46,606 nt of DNA from Pseudomonadota bacterium (GCA_019348195.1 JAHWJX010000015.1:1-46606); one strand, 5' to 3'. Numbered from the stretch's first letter, positions 26,658 to 35,949 are shown. Numbers and translations: made by a program. The notes: generated by a model not told the origin, from the letters alone.

Positions 26658-27355
26658 CGGGTGCGCTGGCGAATGCGCTGCAGCAGGAGGTCCGCGACCA
26701 CCGGCTTGACCACATGGTCGTCCGCGCCGGCCGCCGCCGCCCTGGCCACTTCCTCGGGCTCGTCATGAGCGCTCACGACGATGATCGGGGTGCGAGGCAA
26801 GCCCCGCTCCCGTTCCACGCCTCGGGTGCGCCGGATCGCCTCATAGCCGTCCATGCCGGGCATCCGCAGGTCCATTAGCACCACATCGAAACGCCCCTGC
26901 TCGAAAGCTTCCACGGAGCTTCGCCCGTCAACGGCGAAGCTTACGTCCGCAGTTAATCTGTTGAGCACTCTTTCAAGCACGCAGCGGTTGATCTCGTCAT
27001 CATCAACGGCCAGCACCCGCAACGGTGGCGGAGCCGCGCTCGCGTTCACGGGCTCCGGTTGGTCCAACCGCACAGTGGAGGTGAAGGCCACGCCGGCGAA
27101 GCAGCCTGAGCGCCATACTGTGGTGGCTTCATGCAGGGCGCCTGTTCGCACATCCAGGAGGGTTCCCCTGTCGGGCGCGGTTCCCCCACCCAGCATCTGC
27201 ATGCGCGCGCCTCGCGTGGAGATATCCAGGATCATGCACGATGGGCTGCCCTGATCGCCTTCGCCCACGAAGACGGCGCGATGAAGAACCCGCTCGCGCG
27301 GCGCCCGGCGCTGCTCGGCGGCGTCTTCGTCCGGCAAGGACTTCGGCGGCGACAT
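26627..27355 (-). CDS. PilZ-receiver fusion protein
   Basis: This 242-residue protein has two domains in an unusual order. Residues 14-100 look like PilZ: EQRRAPRERV supplies the Arg pair, and DISTRGARMQM (44-54) the D/NxSxxG motif that together grip cyclic di-GMP. Residues 112-235 are a CheY-like receiver: AVDDDEINRCVLERV has the acidic cluster, Asp162 (VVLMDLRMPGMDG) is the phosphoacceptor, and Lys217 is in DDHVVKP. There is no DNA-binding or catalytic output, so the PilZ part may itself be the output or gate. It could be phosphorylated by the kinases at 17488 or 22643. The start at 27355 is chosen for alignment of the domain; a longer frame is open to 27421. Confidence 0.85.
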   Translation of the reverse strand: MSPPKSLPDEDAAEQRRAPRERVLHRAVFVGEGDQGSPSCMILDISTRGARMQMLGGGTAPDRGTLLDVRTGALHEATTVWRSGCFAGVAFTSTVRLDQPEPVNASAAPPPLRVLAVDDDEINRCVLERVLNRLTADVSFAVDGRSSVEAFEQGRFDVVLMDLRMPGMDGYEAIRRTRGVERERGLPRTPIIVVSAHDEPEEVARAAAAGADDHVVKPVVADLLLQRIRQRTRQAAAAGTGS

Positions 27356-27428
27356 CGCGCCAAGGTGCCGCGCACGGGTGAAAGCCGGGTGAACAGGTGA
27401 ACGCTCTCGATGCCGGACCATCGATGCC

Positions 27429-27446
27429 CCCGCCGGTCTCGGCGGG
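27429..27446. other. perfect 7-bp inverted repeat with 4-nt loop
   Basis: CCCGCCG and CGGCGGG flank GTCT between the start of the PilZ-receiver gene and the degenerate transporter fragment. No T-run follows on either strand. It could be a remnant terminator or an operator, or chance in GC-rich DNA. Confidence 0.3.
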
Positions 27447-27468
27447 CCCGGGGGTGAGCAACCGGCGA

Positions 27469-27567
27469 TTACTTCGGCCTCTGGTGCCCGGTGATCTTCA
27501 CGACGATCTCCGTGGTGGTGAGCCTGTTCCTGCTACCGGAAACGCGGGGATGGACGCTGGATTGAGG
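27469..27567 (+). pseudogene. duplicated 3' end of the MHS transporter gene
   Basis: Positions 27469-27565 match the last 97 bases of the transporter gene (26389-26485) at 91 of 97 positions, at an offset of exactly 1080 bases, stop codon included. Upstream of 27469 and a few bases after the stop the similarity ends abruptly. Of six differences, those in the TGGTGCCC and GGATGGACG stretches change residues (Tyr to Cys, Arg to Trp); the others are silent. The copy has no start or upstream coding sequence. It is the tail of a second, mostly deleted transporter gene or the scar of a duplication. The remainder of the 335-base gap 27356-27690 holds nothing I recognise besides a hairpin. Confidence 0.85.
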
Positions 27568-27690
27568 GCCCCAAAGGGCGGGGTCCGGCCCATGGCAGCT
27601 TGGACCACAGTATCGGGCCAGGTGGGATGGAGGGGTAAGCAGCCTCTCAGCTCCCGCCCTGAATGGCGACAGATCGCCAGTGTTGCGGAG

Positions 27691-28098
27691 CTATCGCACG
27701 GCGCCCGGACCGTTCGAGACCTCCTCGATCGCGATCAGCATGTCCTTGCCGGTGAAAGGCTTGGGCACGAACACGCTTTCGTTCACGCCATAGCGCACCA
27801 CGGAATTTTCGGCGTCGAAGCCTGTGGTGAAGATCACGGCGATGCTGGCGTTGAGCCGCCGTGCATAGCGGGCGACGTCGAAACCCGTCGTGCCCGGGCC
27901 AAGGTTCACGTCCAGGATCACCGCGGAGAAGGTGCGCCACTCCCGGTCCAGGAGGTCGTACGCGGCCTGATCGTTGGTGACGCAGACGAGCTCGTAGCCG
28001 GACGGCTCAAGCTCGTCGGTGAGGAAGGCGCAAACCTCGGGTTCGTCCTCGACGAGGAGGACTCGCTTGACGGCGTCGCCGCGCAGGGCGTCAGTCAT
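27691..28098 (-). CDS. single-domain response regulator
   Basis: This 135-residue protein is one receiver domain. VLLVEDEPEVCAFL has the acidic pocket, Asp63 is in AVILDVNLGPGTTGFDVA, and a Thr-Thr pair (residues 91-92) is in IFTTGFD. Lys113 is in VPKPF. It lacks an output domain, so it should act as a phosphate shuttle, sink, or protein-binding switch in a multi-component relay. Nearby kinases are obvious potential partners, but pairing is not proven. GTGAG lies upstream of the ATG at 28098. The next gene, imuA, is divergent 348 bases away. Confidence 0.88.
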   Translation of the reverse strand: MTDALRGDAVKRVLLVEDEPEVCAFLTDELEPSGYELVCVTNDQAAYDLLDREWRTFSAVILDVNLGPGTTGFDVARYARRLNASIAVIFTTGFDAENSVVRYGVNESVFVPKPFTGKDMLIAIEEVSNGPGAVR

Positions 28099-28393
28099 GC
28101 GCTGCTCACGTCCATCTTGAGAGGACAGCTTAACTAACTGGCCTGGAGATAGTTGCGCCCCGTTCGCGGCGAAGCGCTCCGGCGTGACGTCTGGCGACAG
28201 CGCAAGGGTGATGAAGGTCGCGCTTCCCCGGAGCGGATGGCGTCAACGAGCGTCTCTCGTCTGAGGCGATGGCGGCTCACCTTCAGCCCGGGCTTGCCGG
28301 CGCTCACGTCCGTCTTTGACGGGCGACCCCGGCCTCCTCGGGTCGCAGCCGGCGCGGTGATTCGAAAAGGTTAACGCGAGCGGCTGCGGCGTC
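28099..28393. other. intergenic stretch without a recognisable gene
   Basis: The gap between the response regulator and imuA is 348 bases. Apart from the imuA promoter and LexA box at its right end I see no supported gene. Short open frames exist but have no ribosome-binding site or recognisable sequence. TTAAC half-sites occur near 28127 and 28371, but a full CtrA box (TTAA-N7-TTAA) is absent. Confidence 0.5.
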
Positions 28394-28433
28394 TTGACTC
28401 AGGGCCGGCCCATGCACAGAACAAAAGACGAAC
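28394..28433 (+). promoter_or_regulatory. imuA promoter with overlapping LexA (SOS) box
   Basis: The 15-base GAAC-AAAAGAC-GAAC at 28419-28433 fits the alphaproteobacterial LexA box (GAACN7GAAC, the complement of GTTCN7GTTC) exactly. TTGACT at 28394-28399 is a good -35 element; 17 bases later comes CAGAAC (28417-28422) as a weak -10 that overlaps the box. LexA bound here would block RNA polymerase, so the imuA-imuB-dnaE2 operon should be induced by DNA damage. The box ends 13 bases before the imuA ATG. Confidence 0.85.
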
Positions 28434-28446
28434 AGGATAGGGCCGG

Positions 28447-29202
28447 ATGAGGTCGGGAGCGGAGCATAGGCTGCGCGCCTTGCGGGAGCGCTTGGCCGCA
28501 ATCGAGGGAGGAAAGCGCACGGGGCGGGTGCTCCCGTTCGGCGACGGGCGGGTGGACGCCTGTCTGCCCGGCGGAGGGCTGCCGCGGGGGCGCTGGCACG
28601 AGATCACGGGCGAGGGCCTGGAGCAGGAAACGGCGGCTGCGCCCGCAGCCTGGAGCGCGCGGCTGGGGTCGCGGCTCCTGTCGGACGGCGGGGGCGAGGC
28701 GGTGTGGATCGGGCAAAGCGAAGACCTGCACGCGCCGGGGCTGGCCGCCCTGGGCCTGCGTCCGATTTTTGTCCTGGTGCGCAATGACACGGAGGCCCTG
28801 GCCGCGGCGGAGGACGCGCTCCGCGCGCGTGGCGTGGCCGCCGTCTGGGCGGAGGTGGCCGGGCTGGACCTGACAGCCGGCCGCCGGCTGCAGCTCGCCT
28901 GCGAGGCGCACGGGGCCACCGGCTTTGTGCTGCGGCGAAGGCTTTGGGCGCACAAGGGTGGGGCGGAGACGGGCGCCGGCTCGGCCAGCCGGTGGCGGAT
29001 CGCCGCGGCGCCCAGCAACCCCGGCCACCTGCCGGGCCTGGGCCCTGCGCGCTGGCGGGTCTGGTTGGAACGCGCCGCGGGCGGTCGCCCGGGCGCCTGG
29101 ATCATGGAGATGGGCGATGAAGCGGATCGCATCCGTGTGGTTTCCGAACTGGCTGCTGACGGCTTGGCTGCGGCGGAACCCTCGATTCGAAGGGCGGGCT
29201 GA
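28447..29202 (+). CDS. imuA: ImuA, RecA-like mutagenesis protein
   Basis: This 251-residue protein is the first gene of the ImuA-ImuB-DnaE2 cassette. LPFGDGRVDACLPGGGLPRGRWHEI is the conserved N-terminal stretch of the ImuA/SulA-like RecA-fold family. WRVWLERAAGGRPGAWIMEM near the end is also family-typical. ImuA is needed together with ImuB for error-prone translesion synthesis by DnaE2 after DNA damage; recent work in mycobacteria and Myxococcus places it with RecA at lesions. AGGA stands nine bases before the ATG. The last 86 bases overlap the start of imuB in a different frame, which implies translational coupling. Expression should be under LexA. Confidence 0.9.
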   Translation: MRSGAEHRLRALRERLAAIEGGKRTGRVLPFGDGRVDACLPGGGLPRGRWHEITGEGLEQETAAAPAAWSARLGSRLLSDGGGEAVWIGQSEDLHAPGLAALGLRPIFVLVRNDTEALAAAEDALRARGVAAVWAEVAGLDLTAGRRLQLACEAHGATGFVLRRRLWAHKGGAETGAGSASRWRIAAAPSNPGHLPGLGPARWRVWLERAAGGRPGAWIMEMGDEADRIRVVSELAADGLAAAEPSIRRAG

Positions 29203-30655
29203 GCCTTTCGCCCTGGTGGAGAGCATGGGAGGCGCGCGCCGCTTGGCGGCGGTGAACGAGGCCGGGGAGGCCGCCGGTCTCTGGCGCGGCAAGAAGCTGG
29301 CCGACTCCCTGGCGCTGGTTCCCGAATTGCGCACCGCCGACCACGAACCGGAGGCGGACGCCTCGGCCCTGCTGGGCCTGGCCGACGGGTGCGTCCGCTT
29401 CAGCCCGGCCGTAGCCCCCGACGGACCGGACGGCCTTTTCCTGGACGTCACGGGCGGCGCGGCGCCCTGGGGCGGGGAGGCGGCCTGGCTCCACGACCTG
29501 CTGACCCGGCTGTCCCGGGCAGGCGCCCCCGCCCGTGCAGCGGTGGCCGACACGGCGGGCGCGGCCTGGGCCCTGGCCCGCTTCGGCCAGGCGGACCGAA
29601 TTCGGATCCGGCCCGGCGCTCAAGCCGACGCGCTTCGACCCCTGCCGGTGGCCGCCCTGCGCCTGCCGCCCGCCGCCCAGGCGGGGCTGCCCCGCCTGGG
29701 GCTGACGACCGTGGGCCAGGTCTCCACCCTGCCGCGCGCCCAGTTGGCCAAGCGGTTCGGCGCCTCCACCCTGCTCCGCCTGGACCAGGCGCTGGGCACG
29801 GCGGATGAAGCGCTGCCCTTTCGCCGGCCGCCCACGCCCTGGTTCGAACGGCTCGCCTTTTTCGATCCCCTGAGCGCGCCCGAGGACCTGCGGCGCGCAG
29901 TGGGGGACCTGCTCCACGCCCTTTGCGAGCGCCTGGCCGCCGAAGGTCAGGGCGCGCGACGCTTTGAAACCGTGTTCCACCGCGCCGACGGCTGCAGCTT
30001 TCCCGTCCGCATCGGCACGGGCCTGCCCGCCCGCGATCCCGACCGCCTGCTCAAGCTGTTCGCGCCCAAGCTGGAGTTCGTCGACCCGGGCTTCGGCATC
30101 GACGCCGTGACCCTGACCGCGGACCGCCTGGAGCCTTTGGGCGAGCGCCAGACGCGCCTGGATCAGGAAACGGATGTCCAAGACGCCCTGGCCGCCCTGG
30201 TGGACCAGCTCGGCGCCCGTTTGGGCGAGTCCCGCGTCTGGCGCGCCGCGCCGCAGGAGAGCCATGTCCCAGAACGCGCGGTGACCCGCCGCCCGGCGTC
30301 CGCGCCTTTGTCCGGGTTCGGGCTCCCGTCCGGGCCCGGCTGGGATCCCGAACGGCCCCGCCCCATGCGGCTCCTGCCTCGGCCCGAGCCGGTGGAGGCC
30401 ATGGCCGCCGTGCCCGACAATCCGCCGCTGGTCTTCACCTGGCGCGGGCGGCGGCGGCGCGTGCGCCGCGCCGAAGGGCCCGAGCGGATCGCGGAGGAAT
30501 GGTGGCTGGACGCTGCGGCCGTCCCGGCGGTGAACCGCGTGCGCGACTATTACGCGGTGGAGGACGGGGAGGGCGAGCGGTTCTGGCTGTTCCGCGACGG
30601 CTTGTATCGGGCGGGGGAAACCCCCCGGTGGTTCCTCCACGGCCTGTTCGGCTGA
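29117..30655 (+). CDS. imuB: ImuB, inactive Y-family polymerase homologue
   Basis: This 512-residue protein is a Y-family-like polymerase that serves as a scaffold between the beta clamp, ImuA and DnaE2. It begins KRIASVWFPNWLLTAWLRR, where active Y-family enzymes have a catalytic Asp-containing motif, so the polymerase acidic residues are missing, as is normal for ImuB. LGLTTVGQVSTLPRAQLAKRFG is the helix-hairpin-helix region. The C-terminal part (PPLVFTWRGRRRRVRRAEGPERIAEEWW) is the conserved ImuB tail. The ATG at 29117 gives the start MKRIASVWFP, common to the family, and lies within imuA. The stop at 30655 is 6 bases before dnaE2. Confidence 0.92.
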   Translation: MKRIASVWFPNWLLTAWLRRNPRFEGRAEPFALVESMGGARRLAAVNEAGEAAGLWRGKKLADSLALVPELRTADHEPEADASALLGLADGCVRFSPAVAPDGPDGLFLDVTGGAAPWGGEAAWLHDLLTRLSRAGAPARAAVADTAGAAWALARFGQADRIRIRPGAQADALRPLPVAALRLPPAAQAGLPRLGLTTVGQVSTLPRAQLAKRFGASTLLRLDQALGTADEALPFRRPPTPWFERLAFFDPLSAPEDLRRAVGDLLHALCERLAAEGQGARRFETVFHRADGCSFPVRIGTGLPARDPDRLLKLFAPKLEFVDPGFGIDAVTLTADRLEPLGERQTRLDQETDVQDALAALVDQLGARLGESRVWRAAPQESHVPERAVTRRPASAPLSGFGLPSGPGWDPERPRPMRLLPRPEPVEAMAAVPDNPPLVFTWRGRRRRVRRAEGPERIAEEWWLDAAAVPAVNRVRDYYAVEDGEGERFWLFRDGLYRAGETPRWFLHGLFG

Positions 30656-30661
30656 CCCGCC

Positions 30662-33600
30662 ATGGCCGGCTATGTCGAACTCCAGACCACGACCAACTTC
30701 AGCTTCCTGCGCGGGGCTTCCCACCCCCAGGAACTGGTGGGCGCGGCCTATGACGCCGGCCACCCGGCCATCGGGATCACCGACCGCAACAGCATGGCGG
30801 GCGTGGTCCGGGCCTGGACCCACGCCAACCACCTGGCCAAGCAACTGGGCATCCACCCGCCGCGCGTGCTGGTGGGCGCGCGGCTGGTGTTCAGCTGCGG
30901 CGCGCCCGACGTGCTCTGCTATCCGACCAACCGCACCGCCTATGGCCGTCTGACCCGCCTGCTCAGCACGGGCCAGCTCCGCTCGCCCAAGGGGGAGTGC
31001 GACCTCCGCTACCCCGACCTGCGCGAATTCGGCGACGGCCAGATCGTCATGGTCGTGCCCCCGCCGACCCTGGATGCGGCCTTCAAGGCCGCGCTGGCCC
31101 GGGTGTCAGGCGACTTTTCGGGCCGCGCTTATCTGGCCGCCGCGCGATCCTACGCCGCGCGGGATGCCCGACGCCTGCACCGCCTGGCCGCCCTGGCCCG
31201 GGAGCACGCAACGCCCATGACGGCCGTGAACGACGTCCTTTATCACGAGCCCGAGCGCCGCCCCTTGCAGGACGTGCTCACCTGCATCCGGGAAAAAACA
31301 ACGATCGCCAAGGCCGGGCTGCGGCTCGAAGCCAACGCCGAACGCCACCTCAAGCCGGCCCATGAAATGGCCCGGCTGTTCGAGGCCCACCCCCAAGCGA
31401 TCGCCCGCACCCTGGAGATCGCCACGCGGATCCACTTCGACCTCAGCCACGTCAAATACGAGTACCCGGACGAACCGGTGCCGTCCGGCTACACGCCGAT
31501 CGGCCGGCTGAAGGAGCTGACCTGGCGCGGCGCCCACTGGCGCTATCCGGCCGGCGTGCCGCGTCCCATCCGCCGGACCATCAACAAGGAGCTCCGCTTC
31601 ATCGAGGAACGGAGCCTGTCGAAGTACTTCCTGACGGTGCACGACTTCGTCCGCTTCGCGCGCGAGGAGGCCGGCATCCTCTGCCAGGGCCGGGGCTCGG
31701 CGGCCAACAGCGCGGTTTGCTTCTGCCTGGGGATCACGGCGGTGAATCCGGCCGACCACAAGGTGCTGTTCGAGCGCTTCCTGTCGGCCAACCGCGACGA
31801 GCCGCCCGACATCGACGTCGACTTCGAGCACGAGCGGCGCGAGGAGGTGATGCAGTACGTTTACCGCCGCTATGGGCGGGAAAAGGCGGCCATCTGCGCC
31901 ACGGTGATCCACTACCGGCCGCGCAGCGCCGTCCGCGACGTGGGCAAGGCCATGGGGCTGACGGAGGACGTCACCGCGGCCCTGGCCGACACCGTCTGGG
32001 GCAGCTGGGGCGACGACCTGCCCGACGAGCATGTGCTCCAGGCGGGCTTCGACCCGGGCAATCCGGAGGTCCGCCGCGCGGTGGCTCTGGCCAACCAGCT
32101 GCTCAAGTTCCCACGCCACCTGTCGCAGCATGTGGGCGGCTTTGTGCTGACGCAGCACCGGCTGGACGAGACCGTGCCCATCGGCAACGGGGCCATGAAG
32201 GACCGCACCTTCATCGAATGGGACAAGGACGACATCGACGCGCTGGGACTCATGAAGGTGGATGTGCTGGCGCTGGGCATGCTGACCACGCTGAAGCGCG
32301 GCTTCGACCTGCTGAACGCGGCCAAGGGCGGGATCGAGGGGCGGCCCGTTCACGACATCGCCGAACTTCCGAACGAGGATCCGGCGGTCTACGCCATGCT
32401 GTCCCGCGCGGATTCCGTGGGCGTGTTCCAGGTCGAAAGCCGGGCGCAGATGTCCATGCTGCCCCGGCTCAAACCCGCCAAATTCTATGACCTGGTGATC
32501 GAGGTGGCCATTGTCCGGCCGGGCCCCATCCAGGGCAACATGGTCCACCCCTACCTCCGTCGGCGCGAAGGGAACGAGCAGGTGACCTATCCCTCGCCGG
32601 CGCGCGAGCATGGCCCGTCCAACGAGCTGGAAGAGGTGCTGGGCTCGACCCTGGGCGTGCCCCTGTTTCAGGAACAGGCCATGCGCCTGGCCATCGTGGC
32701 CGCCAAGTTCACCTCGGAGGAGGCGGACGGCCTGCGCCGCTCCATGGCCACTTTCAAGCACACGGGCGGGGTGGGCGAGTACCACGCCAAGTTCGTGGAA
32801 CGGATGGTGGCGCGCGGCTACCAGCGCGATTTCGCCGAGAACTGCTTCGCCCAGATCGAGGGCTTCGGCTCCTACGGCTTTCCGGAAAGCCATGCGGCCA
32901 GTTTCGCCAAGCTGGTCTACGCCTCCGCCTGGCTGAAATGCCGGCACCCGGACGTGTTCTGCGCCGCCATCCTGAACAGCCAGCCGATGGGCTTCTACCA
33001 GCCGGCGCAGCTGGTGCGCGACGCCCGCGAACACGGGGTGGAGGTGCGCGGGCCCGACGTGCTCAGCAGCGACTGGGATTGCACCCTGGAGCCGGGCGAA
33101 GGACCTTGGCTGGCTGTTCGCCTGGGCTTTCGGCAGATCAAGGGCCTGCCGGAGGCCGAACTGCAACGGTTGGTGGCGGCGCGGGCGGCAGGGGCGCGGA
33201 CCTTCGAAGACCTGATGGCCAGGGCTCGGCTTTCCCAGGGCGCCTGGGACAGGCTGGCCGAAGCCGACGCCTTCCGGTCGCTAGGCCTGGATCGCCGGGC
33301 GGCCTTGTGGGCGGTCAAGGGCGCAGATGCGGGGAGGGGCGACCTGCTGGACGGCGCGGCCCCGGCCCGAGAGCCCATTCAGCTGCCGCTCATGCCCCTG
33401 CCCGAGCATGTGGCGGAGGACTACCGGACGGTGAGCCTGTCGCTCAAGGCCCATCCCGTGTCCTTCTTCCGCCCGGCGCTGGCGGCGGCGGGCGCCGTTC
33501 CCGCCCGGGACCTCAAGCTGACCCGCTGGCGCAGCGGGCGGCGGGTGGCGGTGGCGGGGCTGGTGCTGATCCGGCAACGGCCGGGAACGGCCAAGGGCGT

Positions 33601-33871
33601 GACCTTCATCACTCTGGAAGATGAGACGGGGGCCGCAAACCTCGTGATCTGGCAGGACCGCTTCCAGGCGAACCGCAAGACCTGGATGACCGCCTCCTTT
33701 ATTCTGGTTCGCGGCCAGCTCCAGAAGGCGAACGGCGTGATCCACCTGGTGGCCGAAACGGTGGAGGACTGGAGCCCGCGCCTGTCAGACCTCCGCTCCG
33801 GCGTGGGCGAGCCGCCCCGGATGCAGACGGAGGTGCAGGGCCGCCTGCTCCGTTCCCGCGACTTCCATTAG
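30662..33871 (+). CDS. dnaE2: error-prone DNA polymerase III alpha subunit DnaE2 (ImuC)
   Basis: This 1069-residue C-family polymerase performs the mutagenic synthesis step of the mutasome. An N-terminal PHP domain starts [19 protein letters not shown] with [15 protein letters not shown]. The palm carries the catalytic acidic motif [16 protein letters not shown], with Asp383, Asp385 and Asp387. [18 protein letters not shown] and [20 protein letters not shown] are conserved in DnaE. A C-terminal OB-fold ([20 protein letters not shown]) is present. The length separates DnaE2 (about 1050-1100) from replicative DnaE (about 1150). It lies 6 bases after imuB and its stop overlaps the stop of the convergent TonB receptor gene (33868-33871). 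Confidence 0.96.
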   Translation: MAGYVELQTTTNFSFLRGASHPQELVGAAYDAGHPAIGITDRNSMAGVVRAWTHANHLAKQLGIHPPRVLVGARLVFSCGAPDVLCYPTNRTAYGRLTRLLSTGQLRSPKGECDLRYPDLREFGDGQIVMVVPPPTLDAAFKAALARVSGDFSGRAYLAAARSYAARDARRLHRLAALAREHATPMTAVNDVLYHEPERRPLQDVLTCIREKTTIAKAGLRLEANAERHLKPAHEMARLFEAHPQAIARTLEIATRIHFDLSHVKYEYPDEPVPSGYTPIGRLKELTWRGAHWRYPAGVPRPIRRTINKELRFIEERSLSKYFLTVHDFVRFAREEAGILCQGRGSAANSAVCFCLGITAVNPADHKVLFERFLSANRDEPPDIDVDFEHERREEVMQYVYRRYGREKAAICATVIHYRPRSAVRDVGKAMGLTEDVTAALADTVWGSWGDDLPDEHVLQAGFDPGNPEVRRAVALANQLLKFPRHLSQHVGGFVLTQHRLDETVPIGNGAMKDRTFIEWDKDDIDALGLMKVDVLALGMLTTLKRGFDLLNAAKGGIEGRPVHDIAELPNEDPAVYAMLSRADSVGVFQVESRAQMSMLPRLKPAKFYDLVIEVAIVRPGPIQGNMVHPYLRRREGNEQVTYPSPAREHGPSNELEEVLGSTLGVPLFQEQAMRLAIVAAKFTSEEADGLRRSMATFKHTGGVGEYHAKFVERMVARGYQRDFAENCFAQIEGFGSYGFPESHAASFAKLVYASAWLKCRHPDVFCAAILNSQPMGFYQPAQLVRDAREHGVEVRGPDVLSSDWDCTLEPGEGPWLAVRLGFRQIKGLPEAELQRLVAARAAGARTFEDLMARARLSQGAWDRLAEADAFRSLGLDRRAALWAVKGADAGRGDLLDGAAPAREPIQLPLMPLPEHVAEDYRTVSLSLKAHPVSFFRPALAAAGAVPARDLKLTRWRSGRRVAVAGLVLIRQRPGTAKGVTFITLEDETGAANLVIWQDRFQANRKTWMTASFILVRGQLQKANGVIHLVAETVEDWSPRLSDLRSGVGEPPRMQTEVQGRLLRSRDFH

Positions 33872-35859
33872 AAGCGGTAGGCCAACCCCAGGCGCAGGTT
33901 GCGGCCCGGCAGGGGAGCCACATCCTTCAAAAAGGAGGCGTGCTCGCGCGCCTCCTCGTTGGTCAGGTTGCGGGCTTCGGCGAACAGGGTCACCCCGTCC
34001 AGGGTGGGCGGCTTCCAGGAGCCGAACAGGTTCACCAGGGTGTAGCCGTCCGTGGGCAGTTCGAACGCGGCGACTCGGTCCTGCTCGCCCACTGTGCGCA
34101 CCTCCAGCCGGCTTTCCAGGGCGGCGTCCTCGTAGACGAGGCGGGCCGTCGCGGAGTAGGGCGGGATGCGCGGCGGGGCGCCCAGGTCGGTGTCGGCCCT
34201 GACGATGTCGAACACGCCCTCCAACCGCCACTCGCGACGACCTTCCTCCCAGAGCCGGTAGCTCGCCTCGGCCTCCGCCCCTGTGAACTCGGCGTCCGTC
34301 TGGACGTACTGAAACACCGGCAGCTCGTCGCGAACCTCCCCGGTGGGACGGAAGTCGATGAAGCCCTCGTACCTGACCGCGTAGAGGTGCAAGTCGCCCG
34401 AGAAGCGGCCACGCTCCATGTGCGCCGCACCCTCGACGGAATAGGCGGTCTCCTGCTCGACGGCCTCGTTTCCCACCTCGAAGGTCTGGTTGGCGATGTG
34501 CGGGCCTTCCGCGAACAGCTCCTCCTCCCTGGGCGCGCGCTGAGCTCGGGCGAGCGACAGCCCCAGGAAGAGGCCGTCAGATGGCCGCGCGAACACGCCG
34601 GCCGAGACGGACAGGTTGGTGAAATCGCGCTCGCGGCCCAGGCTCTCCAGACGGCGGCTGTCCAGCCGAAGCCCGCCCTCCACGCCATAGGCGCCCCGGT
34701 CGAGCCGCTGGAGCGTGTAGACGCCCAGTTCTTCGATATCGGTGGACGGCACATAGGCCTCCTCGCCGATCGCCTCGAAGCTGCGGCGCAAGGCCTGCAC
34801 CCCGACGGAGCCGCTGAGGTCTCCCCGCTTGGCCTGGATCAGGTCCAGCCGCGCCTCAACTCCGTCGGACAGGAATCGCGTGCCGACCTCCTGGCCTTCC
34901 AGCTCCGCGTGCTCGTAGTCGGCGAGACCGGCAGTGAGGCGCGCCGTCTCGAAGGGGCCCGCAGGGAGGGGCGTCTCCCCGCGCAGGTCGATGCGCGTCT
35001 GCTCCAGCGCGATCACCACGTCCTCCTCCGCCACGATGCCGTAGGTGGTTTCGGTCCGCCTGACCGAAGCGCCCAGTCGGGTGTCGCCCGCTAAATAGGC
35101 GAGCCCGGCCCCGATCTGGTCGAGCTCGACGGCGCTGTTGCGCACCGTTCCCGTGTCCTCCCGCTCCACCCCGAGCACGTCAGCCAGCTGTCGGCTGATC
35201 TGAGGGCCAGGGATATCGTAGTCCTCGCTGCGCCGGGTGACGCCGTCCACGGTGAACACCAGAGGACCTTCGCCGAGCTTGATCTGACCGGAAGCCTGCC
35301 GTCCCTGGTCCACCGTGGAGGCCTGGACGGACAGCCGCCCGTCCGCGCCTCCGGACGCGGGCGAATCAGGCACGCGCTCATCGATGATGTTGATCACGCC
35401 CCCGATCGCGGAGCCGCCGTAGAGCAGGGTGGAGGGGCCGCGCAGCACCTCGATCTGTTGCGCCTCGGCCGGGTCGGTGGCCACCGCATGGTCGGGCGAC
35501 AGGGCCGAGGCGTCGATCTGGCCCACCCCGTTGGTCAGCACCTGAACGCGCGGTCCCGCCAAGCCGCGCACCACCGGTCGGCTGGCGCCTGGGCCGAAGA
35601 AGGTGGAGCGCAGGCCCGGCAGCCCGCTCAGCAGATCGCCTAGCCCCTGCGCGGGCGCCACATCCAGCTGCTGGCGGGTGACGACGGCCACATTGGCCGT
35701 GAGCGCATCGGCCGAGATGGCGAAGGGAGCCGCCGTGACCACCACGGCCTCGACATCGGCCGCGCCGTCCGCCTGGCCGGGCGGAATCGTTTGCGCCGCC
35801 GCGGCCGTGGCCAGGACCGACAAGCTCGCCGTCGCGAGCTGGATTGCAGAACGCCGCAT
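33868..35859 (-). CDS. TonB-dependent outer-membrane receptor, probably zinc-related
   Basis: This 663-residue receptor has a signal peptide (to about residue 22, ...ATAAAAQ) and a TonB-box-like [11 protein letters not shown]. The plug domain contains [20 protein letters not shown] and [19 protein letters not shown]-like features (here [16 protein letters not shown]). The 22-strand barrel ends RLGLAYRF with the terminal Phe required for assembly. It resembles the zinc/other small-ligand receptors found beside Zur genes (the ZnuD/ZnuK type). The divergent zur gene and the candidate Zur box in the 90-base gap between them argue that it takes up a zinc complex and is repressed when zinc is plentiful. 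AAGAGG stands before the ATG. Confidence 0.9.
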   Translation of the reverse strand: MRRSAIQLATASLSVLATAAAAQTIPPGQADGAADVEAVVVTAAPFAISADALTANVAVVTRQQLDVAPAQGLGDLLSGLPGLRSTFFGPGASRPVVRGLAGPRVQVLTNGVGQIDASALSPDHAVATDPAEAQQIEVLRGPSTLLYGGSAIGGVINIIDERVPDSPASGGADGRLSVQASTVDQGRQASGQIKLGEGPLVFTVDGVTRRSEDYDIPGPQISRQLADVLGVEREDTGTVRNSAVELDQIGAGLAYLAGDTRLGASVRRTETTYGIVAEEDVVIALEQTRIDLRGETPLPAGPFETARLTAGLADYEHAELEGQEVGTRFLSDGVEARLDLIQAKRGDLSGSVGVQALRRSFEAIGEEAYVPSTDIEELGVYTLQRLDRGAYGVEGGLRLDSRRLESLGRERDFTNLSVSAGVFARPSDGLFLGLSLARAQRAPREEELFAEGPHIANQTFEVGNEAVEQETAYSVEGAAHMERGRFSGDLHLYAVRYEGFIDFRPTGEVRDELPVFQYVQTDAEFTGAEAEASYRLWEEGRREWRLEGVFDIVRADTDLGAPPRIPPYSATARLVYEDAALESRLEVRTVGEQDRVAAFELPTDGYTLVNLFGSWKPPTLDGVTLFAEARNLTNEEAREHASFLKDVAPLPGRNLRLGLAYRF

Positions 35860-35880
35860 CGAGCACCTCTTCCGAGTCCC

Positions 35881-35908
35881 TTGTTACGGTATAACGTTTT
35901 GGGGTCAA
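35881..35908 (-). promoter_or_regulatory. TonB receptor promoter with candidate Zur box
   Basis: GTTA-CGGTA-TAAC (35883-35895) is an inverted repeat resembling the centre of alphaproteobacterial Zur sites (GTTATN..ATAAC types). On the minus strand TTGACC (35908-35903) is a good -35 element and TAACAA (35886-35881), 16 bases on, a weak -10. The repeat covers the -10 and spacer, where a zinc-loaded repressor would block the receptor promoter. The outer arms are imperfect, so the call is provisional. Confidence 0.6.
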
Positions 35909-35936
35909 CCCGGCTTGCGCCCTGTTCCGACTGTGG

Positions 35937-35943
35937 TTAGCTC
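35937..35943 (+). promoter_or_regulatory. possible -10 element (TTAGCTC) six bases before zur
   Basis: TTAGCTC ends 6 nt before the zur ATG, the same distance as the candidate -10 elements before the creatininase-family gene and nadE, and zur also lacks a Shine-Dalgarno. The match to CTANAWC is only partial. Confidence 0.25.
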
Positions 35944-35949
35944 CCACCC

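Noticed and set aside
28153-28374. 73-codon open frame before imuA
   Set aside because: No ribosome-binding site, no resemblance to a known protein, and basic low-complexity composition.
28120-28375. CtrA-binding sites upstream of the response regulator and imuA
   Set aside because: Only isolated TTAAC half-sites occur; the TTAA-N7-TTAA spacing is not met.
29102-33166. Long antisense frames over imuB and dnaE2
   Set aside because: Low-complexity Gln/Gly/His-rich translations with no start context; imuB and dnaE2 are unambiguous.
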